DNA of 64,000 bases from Daucus carota subsp. sativus. Its lineage: Eukaryota; Streptophyta; Magnoliopsida; Apiales; Apiaceae. Made by a program: the position numbers and the translations under genes. The notes beneath the pieces were generated by a model. It did no database searches. It saw only the letters and a program-made list of their open reading frames with translations, and was not told the origin of the DNA. Shown in pieces: positions 1 through 11,343 of the stretch (its first letter is position 1; each line of letters starts with the position of its first letter). The stretch is taken from the NCBI RefSeq assembly GCF_001625215.2, contig NC_030384.2, positions 45,604,390 through 45,668,389 of the forward strand. The letters run 5' to 3'.

Positions 1-2137
1 TCTCTAGTCGCACTCCATCAAGTTCTTAAGGGTTAAGCGTTAATGCAGAGCATATAATAATATACACATATCAAAATAGCCATCTCTAAGGCAACCTCTC
101 AATTCTCATTAATGTAAAGAAGTAGCATCGTTGGGGATTCTCTCAATCTTTTGCACTTGCGTGTCAAAATAGGACGATTATCAATGTAAAAACTCGAAGT
201 CACCTCTTTTCCAAAAGGTACTTGTAATCAATTTCAAGTATGCATATTGTCAATGTAGACACATATCCTCTTTACTTCCATGTTATAATAGTATGAAATT
301 GTGCACATGTAACTTTTTGTACACATCTGGGTAAAAATGTAGTAAGATGATCCAGTCTACTATTTATGAGTTTTCATAAAAGTAACCTGATAGATCATAG
401 ATGAGAGCAGTCTCATTTAAAATTACAACAACTTAATGTTACTACTTTAAGAAAATAAATTTCCAGTTCTTAAAGAGACGATGGAGGCGAGAGGTAAAAT
501 CTGTCATCCCAAGATGCGACTAACTTTATGTTTTAACAAAAAAGATGCGACTATTATAGAATACCTTTCTGCCGTTCCTATATGTGTGAAACAATAAAGT
601 AGCTTTGAAATAATTCCGTGCGATGCAAAATCATAAAACCAAATCAAATGTTAAATGTAAATCTTTCATCTTTTGAGGCAATGGTTAGACAAAATCTCTT
701 GGGTATTGAAGTACTGACACCATCACACTACCTATTCTCTGTATATTGAGAAGACCTTAATGGCGCTTGCTTTTTAGCTTGTGCTTTTGGTGCATGCAAA
801 GTTCTTTTTTTTTCGAATGTCAACCCGGACCGGTTGAGAGACAAACAGAATAGGCGTGCATGAAACTCGAAAGAATCAAGAGTACAAAGTTGAATGAAAT
901 TATTCTGAAATTCATAGAAATTGCATTCGAAACATCAGGCGAAGAGAAAGCTGAAAAAAGACGCGCTGGTTAAACAACTCTGGTGCCATGGCAAGTTGCA
1001 GGTCTGGTCTGGAGCGTCTTCCTAATACTAACACCACTCATATTATTGACTATATAGACTAGGGTCATTGTTGCACTACACCCTCGTGGATAAGTGGGTG
1101 GTAAAAAGGATCAGGAATGGATTTATATAATGAATATCACCACATGAATATACAGTAGTACGTAGTAATTTTTCTAGAATCAAGCCCAGTCGCCCAGATA
1201 TATATGACCTTCTGTTATACAAAGTGCTGAATACGTATGATAAAATATACAACTATCAAATTTGAGGATAATCGACCTCCCAATACATTACATACATAGT
1301 ACATATATATTATACAGTAGTAAATAGTAAATTGAGTAAAGTGACACTCTCAACATAAAAGTTACAAAGTGCTGATAGTTTTTTATATTCTGATGGTCGG
1401 AGTTTTAAAATTTTATAAAATGATTAGATATCATTTTAATTTATTAAAATGTGATTAAGGATCATTTTCTGATAAAAAAGTTAGTATTGTTTTAATAAAA
1501 AGACTCTTCACTATTTTTTTGAAGGATAAAAATAATATTTCGTCATTATATTACAAATTTGAAATTAAATAATAAATGAGTAAAGATTAGCCAGTTTGGC
1601 ACTTAACCTCTATAAATTTATAAACAACATAGTTCACATGTCTACATATCGTTTGAAAAAATTGAGCAATTACTTGTTTGCTGTGAAATTTACTCAACCA
1701 TCGCTGTATCAGCCTGGATGGCTGTTAATATTGCCCTAATATTGTATGGATTTTACATACTGTATTAAATATATACATGTGCAGATGTAGCAGCATAATT
1801 AGAAGAAACGAAAAATAATCTTAGAACAATCACATGCCTGGAATTAAGCTTGTCAGACTGTATCGGTACAATGAAGCATATTACGGGATCTGCAAATTTC
1901 GTTTTATTTTTATGGATCCCAAGATTTCATCCTTCTATCCCCCTTCTCATTTCCTGTCAGTTTCCTCCTCTCTTGTCTGTATTATTCACACTCAACATAT
2001 CTCATATGTGTACAGTATACATTCATCCTGCTATTATCTCTACTAATTAATCAACTCATCATTAATTATTCCATAAACTAAAAGCCTAAACTCTAAAACT
2101 AGCACTAAATTTTACAGCAACTTGAGGAGTATTCATT
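1..2137. other. Intergenic DNA, no gene seen
   Basis: AT-rich sequence without a convincing reading frame, splice pattern or bounded repeat on either strand. The short frames near 1834-2050 have no recognisable protein motif and lie in plain AT-rich DNA. Confidence 0.5.
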
Positions 2138-2364
2138 GGGGCCGTTTGGGTTAGCTTAAAAGAAGTGACTTCTTGCTTATAATAAAGAAGTGGAGTAGAA
2201 GTGAGAAGTAAATAAGTTAATAAAGTGTTTGGAAAAGAAACAGAAGCTGTGAGAGATAAGTTAGCATTCTCGGCTTTTTAAAAGTGTTTCTACTTCTTTG
2301 CACAAACGGGTCAAGAGAAGCAGAAGCCAGAAGTAGCTTCTGCTTCTCTCGGCCAAACAGGCCC
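2138..2364. mobile_element. PIF/Harbinger-like MITE (GGGGCCGTTTGG termini)
   Basis: The left end GGGGCCGTTTGG and the reverse complement of the right end (GGGCCTGTTTGG) form imperfect terminal inverted repeats. Both are flanked by ATT (2135-2137 and 2365-2367), a possible 3-bp target duplication. The interior is rich in AGAAG/CTTCT and partly self-complementary. There is no coding capacity. The superfamily is inferred from the 3-bp duplication and termini. A degraded relative lies at 11460-11660. It sits about 360 bp upstream of the OVATE gene, so it could contribute promoter sequence. Confidence 0.7.
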
Positions 2365-2659
2365 ATTAATTACACTCATAAATTTCCACAAGAGACCAAG
2401 GATTACATTCATAAACAATTAAGCTAGGCTACATGAGATGAAAGTCAAAGTAAATAGCATCTCATACAATAAAGGCATATTAATGTGCATCATGAATTGA
2501 GGCACTGCCCTCACATACATACATGATACACTCATTACTCATCACTTGCCCACATTAGCCTGTCATGTTTCACTCCATAAAAACCACCGTCACCTTAGCA
2601 ACACCTCACACGCTCACAACCCTCTCAATATAATACTCTCCCACAATCTTTCTCTCGCT

Positions 2660-2717
2660 TCCCACCATTTTCTCTTCCTCTCTCTCTTTATAAATCTCTC
2701 TCTCTCTCTCTCTCTCG
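2660..2717 (+). repeat. Pyrimidine-rich tract with (TC)n microsatellite in OFP leader
   Basis: A CT-rich run ends in an uninterrupted TC repeat that stops 8 nt before the ATG at 2725. It contains TTTATAAAT near 2688. Pyrimidine patches next to transcription starts are common in plant promoters, so this is probably core promoter or 5' UTR. The repeat should be length-polymorphic. Confidence 0.7.
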
Positions 2718-2724
2718 AGCAACA

Positions 2725-3255
2725 ATGTCACACAGGAAGAAGCTAACGGTGAGAAATGTGACCGTGAACCTGGGCTGTGGAAGCTGCAGCAGGACATCAA
2801 GGCTCTTATCCAACATCTTCAACCCTAAGCCCAAGCCCATCCACAAACCTCTCCCATCTTTCCGACAGGCCCACAACCCATCCTACTCCTCCACCAGCTC
2901 ATGGCAAACAGCCGACACCTCCACGTACTATTCCGACAGCACTGACTCCGACATTCGCAGCCTGCGAGCCGTCCAAGGTTTCGGAAAAATCGGCGGAGAA
3001 AGCCTCGCTGTCGAAAAGGACTCCGAAGATCCTTACCTTGATTTCCGACAGTCAATGCTCCAGATGATTCTAGAAAACGAGATTTATTCCAAGAACGATC
3101 TCAAAGAGCTCCTCAACTGTTTTCTCCAGCTCAACTCGCCGTATCATCACGGTATCATCGTCCGTGCCTTCACCGAGATTTGGAACGGGGTCTACACGGG
3201 TCGGGCCGGGTCATCCACCAACATGCATGGAGTTTACAAGTCACGTGACTATTAG
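2725..3255 (+). CDS. OVATE family protein (short OFP6/OFP8-like)
   Basis: Intronless gene for a 176-residue OVATE family protein, a plant-specific transcriptional repressor family that binds TALE homeodomain (KNOX/BELL) and TRM proteins and shapes organ growth. The C-terminal OVATE domain (DUF623) covers about residues 98-156, with the hallmark DPYLDFRQSM, then LLNCFLQLNSPYH and GIIVRAFTEIW. The N-terminus is basic (SHRKKLTVR), followed by LGCGSCSRTSRLLSNIF, which resembles the Cys-containing leader of the OFP6/7/8/10 group. The middle is rich in Ser, Thr and Pro and probably disordered. The ATG is the first in frame after the TC microsatellite, and family members are usually intronless. The subgroup is judged from motifs, not from a tree. 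Confidence 0.92.
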   Translation: MSHRKKLTVRNVTVNLGCGSCSRTSRLLSNIFNPKPKPIHKPLPSFRQAHNPSYSSTSSWQTADTSTYYSDSTDSDIRSLRAVQGFGKIGGESLAVEKDSEDPYLDFRQSMLQMILENEIYSKNDLKELLNCFLQLNSPYHHGIIVRAFTEIWNGVYTGRAGSSTNMHGVYKSRDY

Positions 3256-3422
3256 CTGCTGCACGTGACGCAATCATTTCCTTTGGTTTAGTGTCTAGGT
3301 TTCTGTGCAAGTGTGACTAAAGCAGTCTTTTTTTACTACATTTGCGAGCTTTTTAACTTATGTAACAGTAGGAAAGTAGGAGTTGCGAGTGTAGACTGTA
3401 GAAAACCATGAGTAGGTGCAAA

Positions 3423-3486
3423 AGTATTAATCCAAAATAAATATTTATTTGTTTAATCAACAAATAAATTTATTTTGGAAAATACT
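3423..3486. repeat. AT-rich foldback (hairpin), about 20-bp arms
   Basis: Arm 3432-3453 (CCAAAATAAAT...TTATTTGTT) is complementary to arm 3459-3478 with a 2-nt bulge and a 5-nt loop (TAATC). Outside the arms, AGTATT pairs with AATACT, extending the stem. It lies about 180 bp beyond the OVATE stop codon, so it may fall in the 3' UTR or be a relic foldback element. Confidence 0.75.
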
Positions 3487-5760
3487 GATCTGACGCTCTA
3501 TTTATGTATAATTAGGAGTAGCAGGGCAGGTCGCAAATGTGATAAGAAAAGTGTGCTTCTGGTGACTTAATAATCTGTCTTATGTATAATCAATGTGTTG
3601 GTACTTAACCCGTGATTAGTTAATGCAAGTTCAGCAGCTTTCCATTCATTGCTCTTCTTCTGTTTGGTTTTATTACTATGGTCTATGGTAATGCCTGCTA
3701 AAATTAACTACGGTTGATATCTAAGAACAATATACCAGACAAAATTTGCAAGATTACAAATGTACTTGTTCAAAAAGAAATTTACACCAGACAAAGTTTG
3801 CATGTGAATTTATAAGTGTACTTGTTTAAAGAGAAAAATATTTCAGACAAATATAAATTTTGTTTGGATTTTATATGCATATAACTTGTGGCTTATAACC
3901 GGCTAAAAGTTATCCGAAATACTAAAAAACCAAAGAGGCTGTTATAACTTATATTCACCGGTAAAACATTAATATTATTATCCAACACCTAAAAATTACG
4001 ATTATATCATACAGGAGTACTGTATATTTGAAAGAAAAAACATATTTTTCTCTCTGGAACATGGAAATTTGATCAAATTTTTTTGCTGTATCTGTAAATA
4101 AGTTTGCCAGTAGCTTGAAGCATTTCTAGAAGGATGTTTTATGCAAGCGTAAATAATCAAAAAATTGATCTATTCGAATGTGTTTGCCCAGAGTTTAGAC
4201 AACATTTCTTATTAATACTATTCTCTGTCTCATTACCTTTTTACACATAATTTTAAGGTGTTATAAAAATCACATCTAAAAATAATTATTTTTTATAAAA
4301 TTTATATTAAATAAAAATTTAAAATATTTAATATAAAAACTAATTTTTTTTTTATTAAATGTAGATGTTGTTTTTTACACCTCATACTTGTCAAAAAGTC
4401 AATACATTGTCCAATTGGAGGACTCTCCTGGGCTATTTGACTTCAACCTTAGCTGAGTTTAAAATTATAAATTATACTTTAGTGTAATTTAATATGATTA
4501 GTGGAGAGTTGAAAATATTTGTTTTAATATTTTTAATTTGTTAATAATTTATAGGTTTTTAAAAAGTATAATAAAAAAAAGTTGATATGGATAACTTGTT
4601 AGTTATGAGTAGTTTTTTAAAAAATAAATTAAAAATTAAGTTATTAAAAAAAATACATTCAAACTAATTTCTAATTTTAAGCTAATTTCTGACTTGTTTA
4701 TGATTTAAGTCAGTTTCTAACTCATTTCAAAAATATACATCTTTCAATGTAAAATGAGTGTCATGACTTAAAGCCTACACAAACAAACTTTTTAGTCACA
4801 ATTTTATTTGCAGATTTTTAAACCATTATTAATTATTAATACTATATATATTTGAGTATATAAAGGTGGTGTAACTTGTAAGAAGTTTAAAATAATAATT
4901 TTTGTTTCATGACTCCTATTTTTTTTTCATAAACACTTTAATACTTATGAGTTTTAACGTGATTCTGACTTCTCTTTACTTATTTTAAGTAAAAAGACAT
5001 TTATTTTACATTCAACTAAACCGAAAAAAAAAAACAAAGAAATGCTGAGGATAGATAGAAACAGGAGTAAAGAAAGACAGTGCGGTTGATGACAAAATCA
5101 ATATTTTTGTGACTGATTGCTGACTCTTGCCGTAGTAGCAGCAGCAGTGACAGCAGCATGTACGTTTATGAATAGCCTACTCACACCAGATATAATTACT
5201 GGATCTCCTGCAGTCTACCATTATATGTATGAATTTCATCATTTCGTTTTGCTTGCTACCCGTTTCTTTAGCCGGCCATTCACTTATTACCACCCCCTCC
5301 TCATCCTCATCTCATCTTGTACTTTATTTTACTTGTGATTCGCATGTGATACTATCAACTGAGACTACTCTTTCCCATATTGCTATTCACTATTCCCTCC
5401 ACCATTCGATTATCTTGTACGTATTCAAATATTACTATTTACTATTTACTGTTCTCAATCAATCCGCCCTCGATCATCTTGTTCGACACGTCTAGATAAA
5501 GATAAAATTTATCCAACAAACAGAAAAAATAATTTTGACTTGAAATTTAAAAATATGAATTGTTGTTTTCGGTTAAAACAAACATTTTGGAAGTAAAAAA
5601 CAATTTTAACTTTACTCGCGGTCTTCCAGCTTTTTGAGTCGCCCATTTACTTGTACGTCAAACATAAGAGAAGATAATGACAAAGAAAAATCTGTATGGG
5701 AGCAGTATTATGATTGCAGTGAATTTGCACGGACAACCTGAGTCCCTCTATAAAAAATTA

Positions 5761-5765
5761 ACTAC
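5761..5765. repeat. Target site duplication ACTAC (left)
   Basis: ACTAC precedes the left LTR directly and recurs at 11339-11343 after the right LTR. A 5-bp duplication is the usual size for LTR retrotransposon integrases. Confidence 0.9.
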
Positions 5766-5988
5766 TGTTATGTAAAAATATATGTAGAAAGAAAGTTGAG
5801 AGAGCTAGACAAGAGAAAAGAAGTAGACATAATTGTATTATTCATCTCATCACATTGCAAGCTCAACAAGTGGCTTTTATAGGTCCTTGGTAGATAAGTT
5901 ACAAGACAAGTGAAAAGTCAAAAGTCACATACATTATTGATAGGTCAATCCAAGAGCCAAAAGTCATCCACCTTTATATTTCATAACA
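5766..5988 (-). repeat. LTR, left copy (3' LTR in element sense)
   Basis: 223 bp, TGTTATG...CATAACA, with 7-bp inverted termini. Read on the minus strand it contains TATAAAAG near 5874-5881, a plausible TATA box for the element's own promoter. It is nearly identical to 11116-11338. Confidence 0.93.
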
Positions 5989-5999
5989 CTCCCCCTTGG
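5989..5999 (-). other. Polypurine tract of the LTR element
   Basis: On the minus strand CCAAGGGGGAG directly abuts the LTR start. This is the position and composition expected of the plus-strand primer used in reverse transcription, and it fixes the element's orientation. Confidence 0.8.
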
Positions 6000-6606
6000 A
6001 TGACTTGTATCAACGTCATGCCTCGTTAAAACCTTACTAGGAAAAACCCAGTGGGAAAAACCCTAGTGAAGGAAAAAGAGTACATGAGTTGTACAAAATA
6101 AAAACATATCGTTTATGTCTCCCCCTCGTCACGATATAACTATAAAAATCAGTAAATATGTCGAAGTATGCTCATCCCGTGTACTAATTTCTCGAAATGA
6201 GTGGTAGGAAGTGCCTTTGTGAAGAAATCTGTTGGATTCCTTTAATCATCATTCCTTGCATGTGATGCTGCCTGCAACAATTAAATTCATAGCAAAAGAA
6301 AATATCCACTATAATTTATTCAACTTTTGATCCCCTATTTCTTTACGCCTGCAAAATTAGCTTAAAACTTTATTGGAATATGTTAGTGGAGATCGAATAA
6401 AATCACTTTGTAAGTTCAGGATTAACACGCTCTTAAAGCGAGCGATCCCTTAACAATGAACACTAACCGAAAGCGGAGACTTACTTTAAATAATTATGTC
6501 AAACCATGTATGATAAAACATGTCATAGTTTAGTTAGATACGGTACCTCAGGACTGAGAATTTCTTTCAAGCGTTCAGAAAAGTCAGTGTACCATCGTGT
6601 ATTTAT

Positions 6607-9451
6607 AATCCTTCTGGGATTCCCATATGACAACATATCATTCATCTAAGAGTAATTCTTCTTTCAATATATACACCAAAAAACACTTTATCACATAATA
6701 TAACATCAGGTGCAACTCAATTCAATGTTAACTAGAAACACATTCTAGTTTCCATCTGCTCTGGCCAGAGACTTTATGAGTTGTCACCTATAGATATACA
6801 ATGATAACACGTATTTGTCCAGAATCCTTTTTCCATTTGAGAGGGTATAGTTCTCGAGAGTTTATTATACTGCTTCTGGCAGTTAAGATCCTTCTAGGAT
6901 GATTATTGTCAAGTGGGTCATATAAAACTTAAATTGAACATTCACATATTGCGGGATTATTTCGCAATCAAATAATCATTTCCACCACAAATCCTATTAC
7001 TCTTCATAACCAACACAAGGTTATCATACAATTATTTGAGCTTTACATATCTATAATTTCATTTTATTTTCGCACAAATAATCATACATATCCCACTGAC
7101 TTAATACCTTTGGGTGTGTGAACTGCAGTTTCAAAAATTTCTCTCTACTTTTTTTAGAGATAATGATTCATAGGGCGCACCACTTTCACAACTTCTGGTG
7201 TGAGAGGACTACTGGTCCAAATAATTTTTCTTTGTAATTGCCTCAATTATATCATTTATTCTTTGGCCAATGTTATCAATATTTTCTAACAAATTCTGCT
7301 TCATGATCCTCATTGTTATCAATAACCTCAAGTTCTATAAATATCATCGACGTCGATTCGATTTATGGTTCCACTTCATTCTGGACAAGGCATAATATAT
7401 CGAAATCTCAATAGTTTTCATTACTTTTATTTTCTCTAATTTGTCATGTCTATAATCTCTTCTGGAGATCCTTCAATGCCATGTCTATAATCTCTTCCGG
7501 AGATCATTCAAAAATTATTGATTTCTCAATCTAGCCATCATCAATTATTGCTCCTTTTCAACCTTTTTTTTGTATAAGATATGGAACCAACTTGCCTATC
7601 ACGCTTCAGGCGTTCTTTAGACATAGTAGTATCTTGAGGTTGTCCTTCTGCGACATTTAAATCATAGGAGCATATGTAGCCGGTGGCCATGACATATATT
7701 TTCTGGTCATCAAAATGAATTATCTTATGAACTTCTGGTTCATATTCTTTGTTTTGAGGATCAAGATGAGGCAATGATAACTCATTCTCATATTTCTACT
7801 TTCACCGGCTATTTATTTTCTCCCCCTGATTTTGGGAAAACAAACTCATTATATCAAGTCACAACAAATACATATTGATGATTCCAAATGCACTCATATG
7901 TAATATATATCCAATTGAGGAATCGATCTTACTAATGTGGTGGAAAATCTGTGATGACCAAAAAATTTATTTAAATGGGGAGAGATTATGAAAATTTTGT
8001 TTATATGATGATGTGAATCGATAAATATGTGATACAAAATAATCACTAATTTGAGATAATACTCATTATGAGATGCACCAGCATTATAAACATATATTTT
8101 AAATAATGAATCTCGCATACGTCAGGCTACGAGTTGATAATACTTTTGTATACAACCATATATTTCACAAAATATCTCACTGTTCAACAATATGATATTT
8201 TCATCTCATGCCATAACTTCATTAATTTATTCTCAAAGATGATAAATCACAATTATATCTTTGCTGGTGATCAATTTTCCTTTATAAGCAAATAATATAT
8301 GTACAACTGAGAAGAAGAATCTACAGGTTCTTCAACAAAAGTGCATATAAAATTACTATTCGCATCTTTAACAAATTAAGGTGGCTTAGCTAGTCAGGCC
8401 AAACTGTAAACTTATAAGTAAACTTCTGGTTTACTTCAAAATCAATTTCAATTATGCTTATTATAAATTAGTGGAGAATCTTTATCCAAAATACTTTTAG
8501 TGTCATGAATTAGACTCACTATTTAAAGGCCTTAATATCTCAATGCGATAAATTATATAAATTTTATTCTTCAATTTTCTTGGGAGAGAATAATTGCATC
8601 AATACTTTACATGCTCTTCTGGAGTAAAATGTACTTCTGAGAGTAGATAAAAATATACATGCTCTTCGAGAGCCTTATGCATGCTCTTCCGGAGCTTTAT
8701 ACTTTCTCTTCCCGAATCTTATATTTAGAAAAACTATAATGAGGCATCCTATATAATCCTCCCCTTTGGATGACTCATTTTAGATATGAAATATTGATAC
8801 TAGTCATCTTTATATCAATCAAGAGAAATATTCCTTATACACATAATAAGAATATGACTTAGAGAATTTGTAATGTCATGACCATTGCTACTATCATGGT
8901 TGATATCCTTTGATTTTCTAATACTGTCACATAATGGTACGATATCTTTTGTTGCAATTCATAATCATTTCATCAATAATTTAAATTTAGTAAACCACAT
9001 TTAGTCACGATATCAACTCATGCATTTAACACCCCAAATATTTCATCAATTGCATAATATTGTATCTGCGGGACATAATATAATATTTATTTAATCAAAA
9101 TCTATTATATCCAAATATTATACTATTCTTTATATAGAACCATCCTTCAGGGATATTATATCATCTAGGATAAACTCATGATTTGAATATTATTCTACTA
9201 TATCACTCTTCTGGAATGTAATCAAGTGTTTAAACACACAACATTGATTTTATAGACCTCGCTCAATATTATATTTATGAAAAATATGATCAATATCCAT
9301 TAGAAATTTCACAAAAATTAAACACAACGTCAATGTGTGATGATAAAAGAATTTTATTATATAGAGACAACTTCTAGTTGTTATTACGTGCAACTTCTGG
9401 GTGTAATTATATACAATCAATCTATTAAAAACAACATCAAATAGGTGTTGT
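6607..9451 (-). repeat. Dispersed hairpins with a shared five-base loop (TTCTG on +, CAGAA on -)
   Basis: Small perfect or near-perfect stems whose sequences differ but whose loops agree. Stem/loop, plus strand: 6607-6621 AATCC/TTCTG; 6869-6883 ACTGC/TTCTG; 6888-6900 ATCC/TTCTA; 7186-7203 TCACAAC/TTCTG with one bulge; 7455-7469 ATCTC/TTCTG; 7490-7504 ATCTC/TTCCG; 7726-7744 TATGAAC/TTCTG; 8416-8436 AAGTAAAC/TTCTG; 8612-8626 TGCTC/TTCTG with one G-T pair; 8661-8673 GCTC/TTCGA; 8683-8695 GCTC/TTCCG; 9142-9154 ATCC/TTCAG; 9367-9381 ACAAC/TTCTA. Other foldbacks nearby have other loops: 6730-6750 (8-bp stem, ACACA), 7206-7218 (GGAC, TACTG), 8314-8333 (TACAG), 9431-9451 (8 bp, AAATA). No family explanation is known to me. 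Confidence 0.8.
7541..7774 (-). pseudogene. Copia pol remnant (integrase to reverse transcriptase linker)
   Basis: The minus-strand frame reads HLDPQNKEYEPEVHKIIH and later VAEGQPQ..SKERLKRDRQVGS. This resembles the Copia polyprotein linker, where a LDP..ECE.EVQ.IIHLQ block is followed by PEGQ and a basic KRGRP.GSKD segment. The part between is diverged, and no frame extends into a protease, integrase core, reverse transcriptase or RNase H motif. It is therefore a decayed fragment, but it confirms the Copia assignment and the minus orientation. Confidence 0.7.
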
Positions 9452-10354
9452 CGATAATACCAACATCATGTAGCTCAAGTGAGATAAAAAAAAAAAAATC
9501 ACTTTTACAAATGTTAAGTTTTAAATCAATTTTAAATTTAAAGACATGGAGTGATATTAACATTCTATCAACATCAAGAATATCACATAGAGATCACATA
9601 ATATCACTTATTTGAAGCATGAATATGTAATATATTTAATATGTGAGCAAGACATAATGTGTGCCCATAAGCCATCTCTTCCAAACCATAATATATAAAG
9701 TTTTGACTATCTCAAAATTTGGGATGTCCTCTAAGAAGAAAGATTAAATATGGACAAGTAAGGATCCGTGTATCATATATTAATCCGAGATACATAGACA
9801 AAGACTAGAGGTAAGGTCATACATAATGTACATAGATAAGAATGATATAGAATTTTTATCTCTCTCATACAAAAATTAGCCAAGTCATTAATAAAGCTTA
9901 CTATCAATTTAAACTCATATGAAATAGATAATGACTTGAGAAAAATCAATTTTAGGATAAAGTGGAGCACATATGACTCATGACCTTTTAAAGATTAAGA
10001 CGACTTACTATATATTAATCATGTACAATTTATGGATTATTAATAAATTATGATTTCTTTTTTATGGATTCATAATAAATTGATCACATGTACACAAATA
10101 TAAATTTTTCATATATCCTATTTGTCAAATTAAAAATAATGTAGTGTACGAGAAAGAGAACGCAAGTGAAAATCATCACATGAATTCTACACATATTTTG
10201 AGAGTGACATAATATATAAATCTATAGTAATCCACCGAAGGTAATCATCAAAATTATATATAATGATCACTGAAAATATAATATGGCAGAAAAAATAGCA
10301 ACATGATTTTCATTAGTAAAAAAAAACAAGTATCTCACACATATTCAGATTCCA

Positions 10355-10520
10355 AGAGAGCCGAGAACAGAGATCCAAAATATTTTATCCAATTCCAAAA
10401 GGGTCCAAAATAGTTTATTGAAATCCAAAGAATTGTTCAAATCCAAAAGAGTCAAAATAATTTACTCAAATCCAAAAATATCCAAATAATGTGTTTAAAT
10501 CCATAAGAGACTAAAGCATA
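10355..10520 (-). repeat. Degenerate tandem array, ATCCAAAAGAGTC-type units
   Basis: About five diverged units of roughly 20-35 bp, each built on (A)ATCCAAAA(G)..TCCAAAATAATTTA, lie in the gag-side part of the LTR element. No reading frame is maintained through them. Confidence 0.6.
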
Positions 10521-11097
10521 TCCATATCAATCTATACTAACTCCAAAAACTATAAACATCCACATCCAAAATCGATTATTTCAAAAGCTATTCCAAAAGC
10601 AAACTTAAAAACATGTAAACATCTAAAATGATTCAATTTATGTATACTTGGATGAATTCACAACTTACATGTATCATATCAAGAATACTAACTAGTTTAA
10701 GTTATAGAAAATTAAGGGACTATTCCAAAAATATCCAAAACTTCTCAATTTTAATGTACAACTAATTTAGTATAATTTTAGGAGAATATCAAAACTAGCA
10801 TCACTCAAACATATAAATTTAGTATAGTACCATAAAATGAAAAGAATGGTGAAGGGAGGCTTACCTTAAAATCTTATGATTTGATGATCAATTCATTTGA
10901 GTTCAAGATTCCTTACTTCAAGAATGTCGTCTTTGAAAGACCACAAATTCGGAAGAACAACAAACTTCTCGTAGCAAGAACAATCTTCATCGATCCTCTT
11001 AAAATATCAAGTACAAGAATTTGTGAACAAAGCAGGAGAGTAGTCTTACAAACAAAATAGAAGAGGGAGCCGTACAACATATAACAAAATGAAAAAG

Positions 11098-11115
11098 CAT
11101 ATCGTGCTGATAACG
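11098..11115 (-). other. Primer-binding-site-like sequence of the LTR element
   Basis: Directly inside the right LTR the minus strand reads CGTTATCAGCACGATATG. The TATCAG core resembles the initiator tRNA-Met complement TGGTATCAGAGC used by many plant elements, but the match is partial, so the priming tRNA is unresolved. Confidence 0.55.
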
Positions 11116-11338
11116 TGTTATGTAAAAATATATGTAGAAAGAAAGTTGAGAGAGCTAGACAAGAGAAAAGAAGTAGACATAATTGTATTATTCATCTCAT
11201 CACATTGCAAGCTCAACAAGTGGGTTTTATAGGTCCTTGGTAGATAAGTTACAAGACAAGTGAAAAGTCAAAAGTCACATACATTATTGATAGGTCAATC
11301 CAAGAGCCAAAAGTCATCCACCTTTATATTTCATAACA
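11116..11338 (-). repeat. LTR, right copy (5' LTR in element sense)
   Basis: 223-bp near-identical copy of 5766-5988, followed by the second ACTAC target duplication at 11339-11343. In element sense this copy would drive transcription toward lower coordinates. Confidence 0.93.
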
Positions 11339-11343
11339 ACTAC

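Larger units (their letters stand above)
3256..5765. other. Intergenic AT-rich DNA downstream of OFP
   Basis: Contains the 3' flank of the OVATE gene, a foldback at about 3423-3486 and long A/T runs. No gene, bounded transposon or RNA gene was recognised. Short frames at 5117-5495 show no family motif. Confidence 0.5.
5766..11338 (-). mobile_element. Recent non-autonomous Copia-type LTR retrotransposon
   Basis: Element of 5573 bp bounded by 223-bp LTRs that begin TGTTATG and end CATAACA. The LTRs differ at about one base by eye (C versus G in AAGTGGCTTTT/AAGTGGGTTTT), which points to a recent insertion. Orientation is minus: a polypurine tract lies inside the left LTR (5989-5999) and a primer-binding-like site inside the right LTR. 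The block at about 6010-6060, read on the minus strand, matches a conserved non-coding stretch upstream of the 3' LTR in many plant Copia elements (CACTAGGG..TTTTTCCCACTGGG). No long gag-pol frame survives, and only one pol fragment is recognisable (7541-7774). With young LTRs and no frame, it was probably mobilised by proteins supplied in trans, like a LARD. Confidence 0.9.

Noticed and set aside
5229-5495. 88-codon plus-strand frame
   Set aside because: Hydrophobic, low-complexity translation of pyrimidine- and AT-rich DNA, without family motif, splice context or codon bias.
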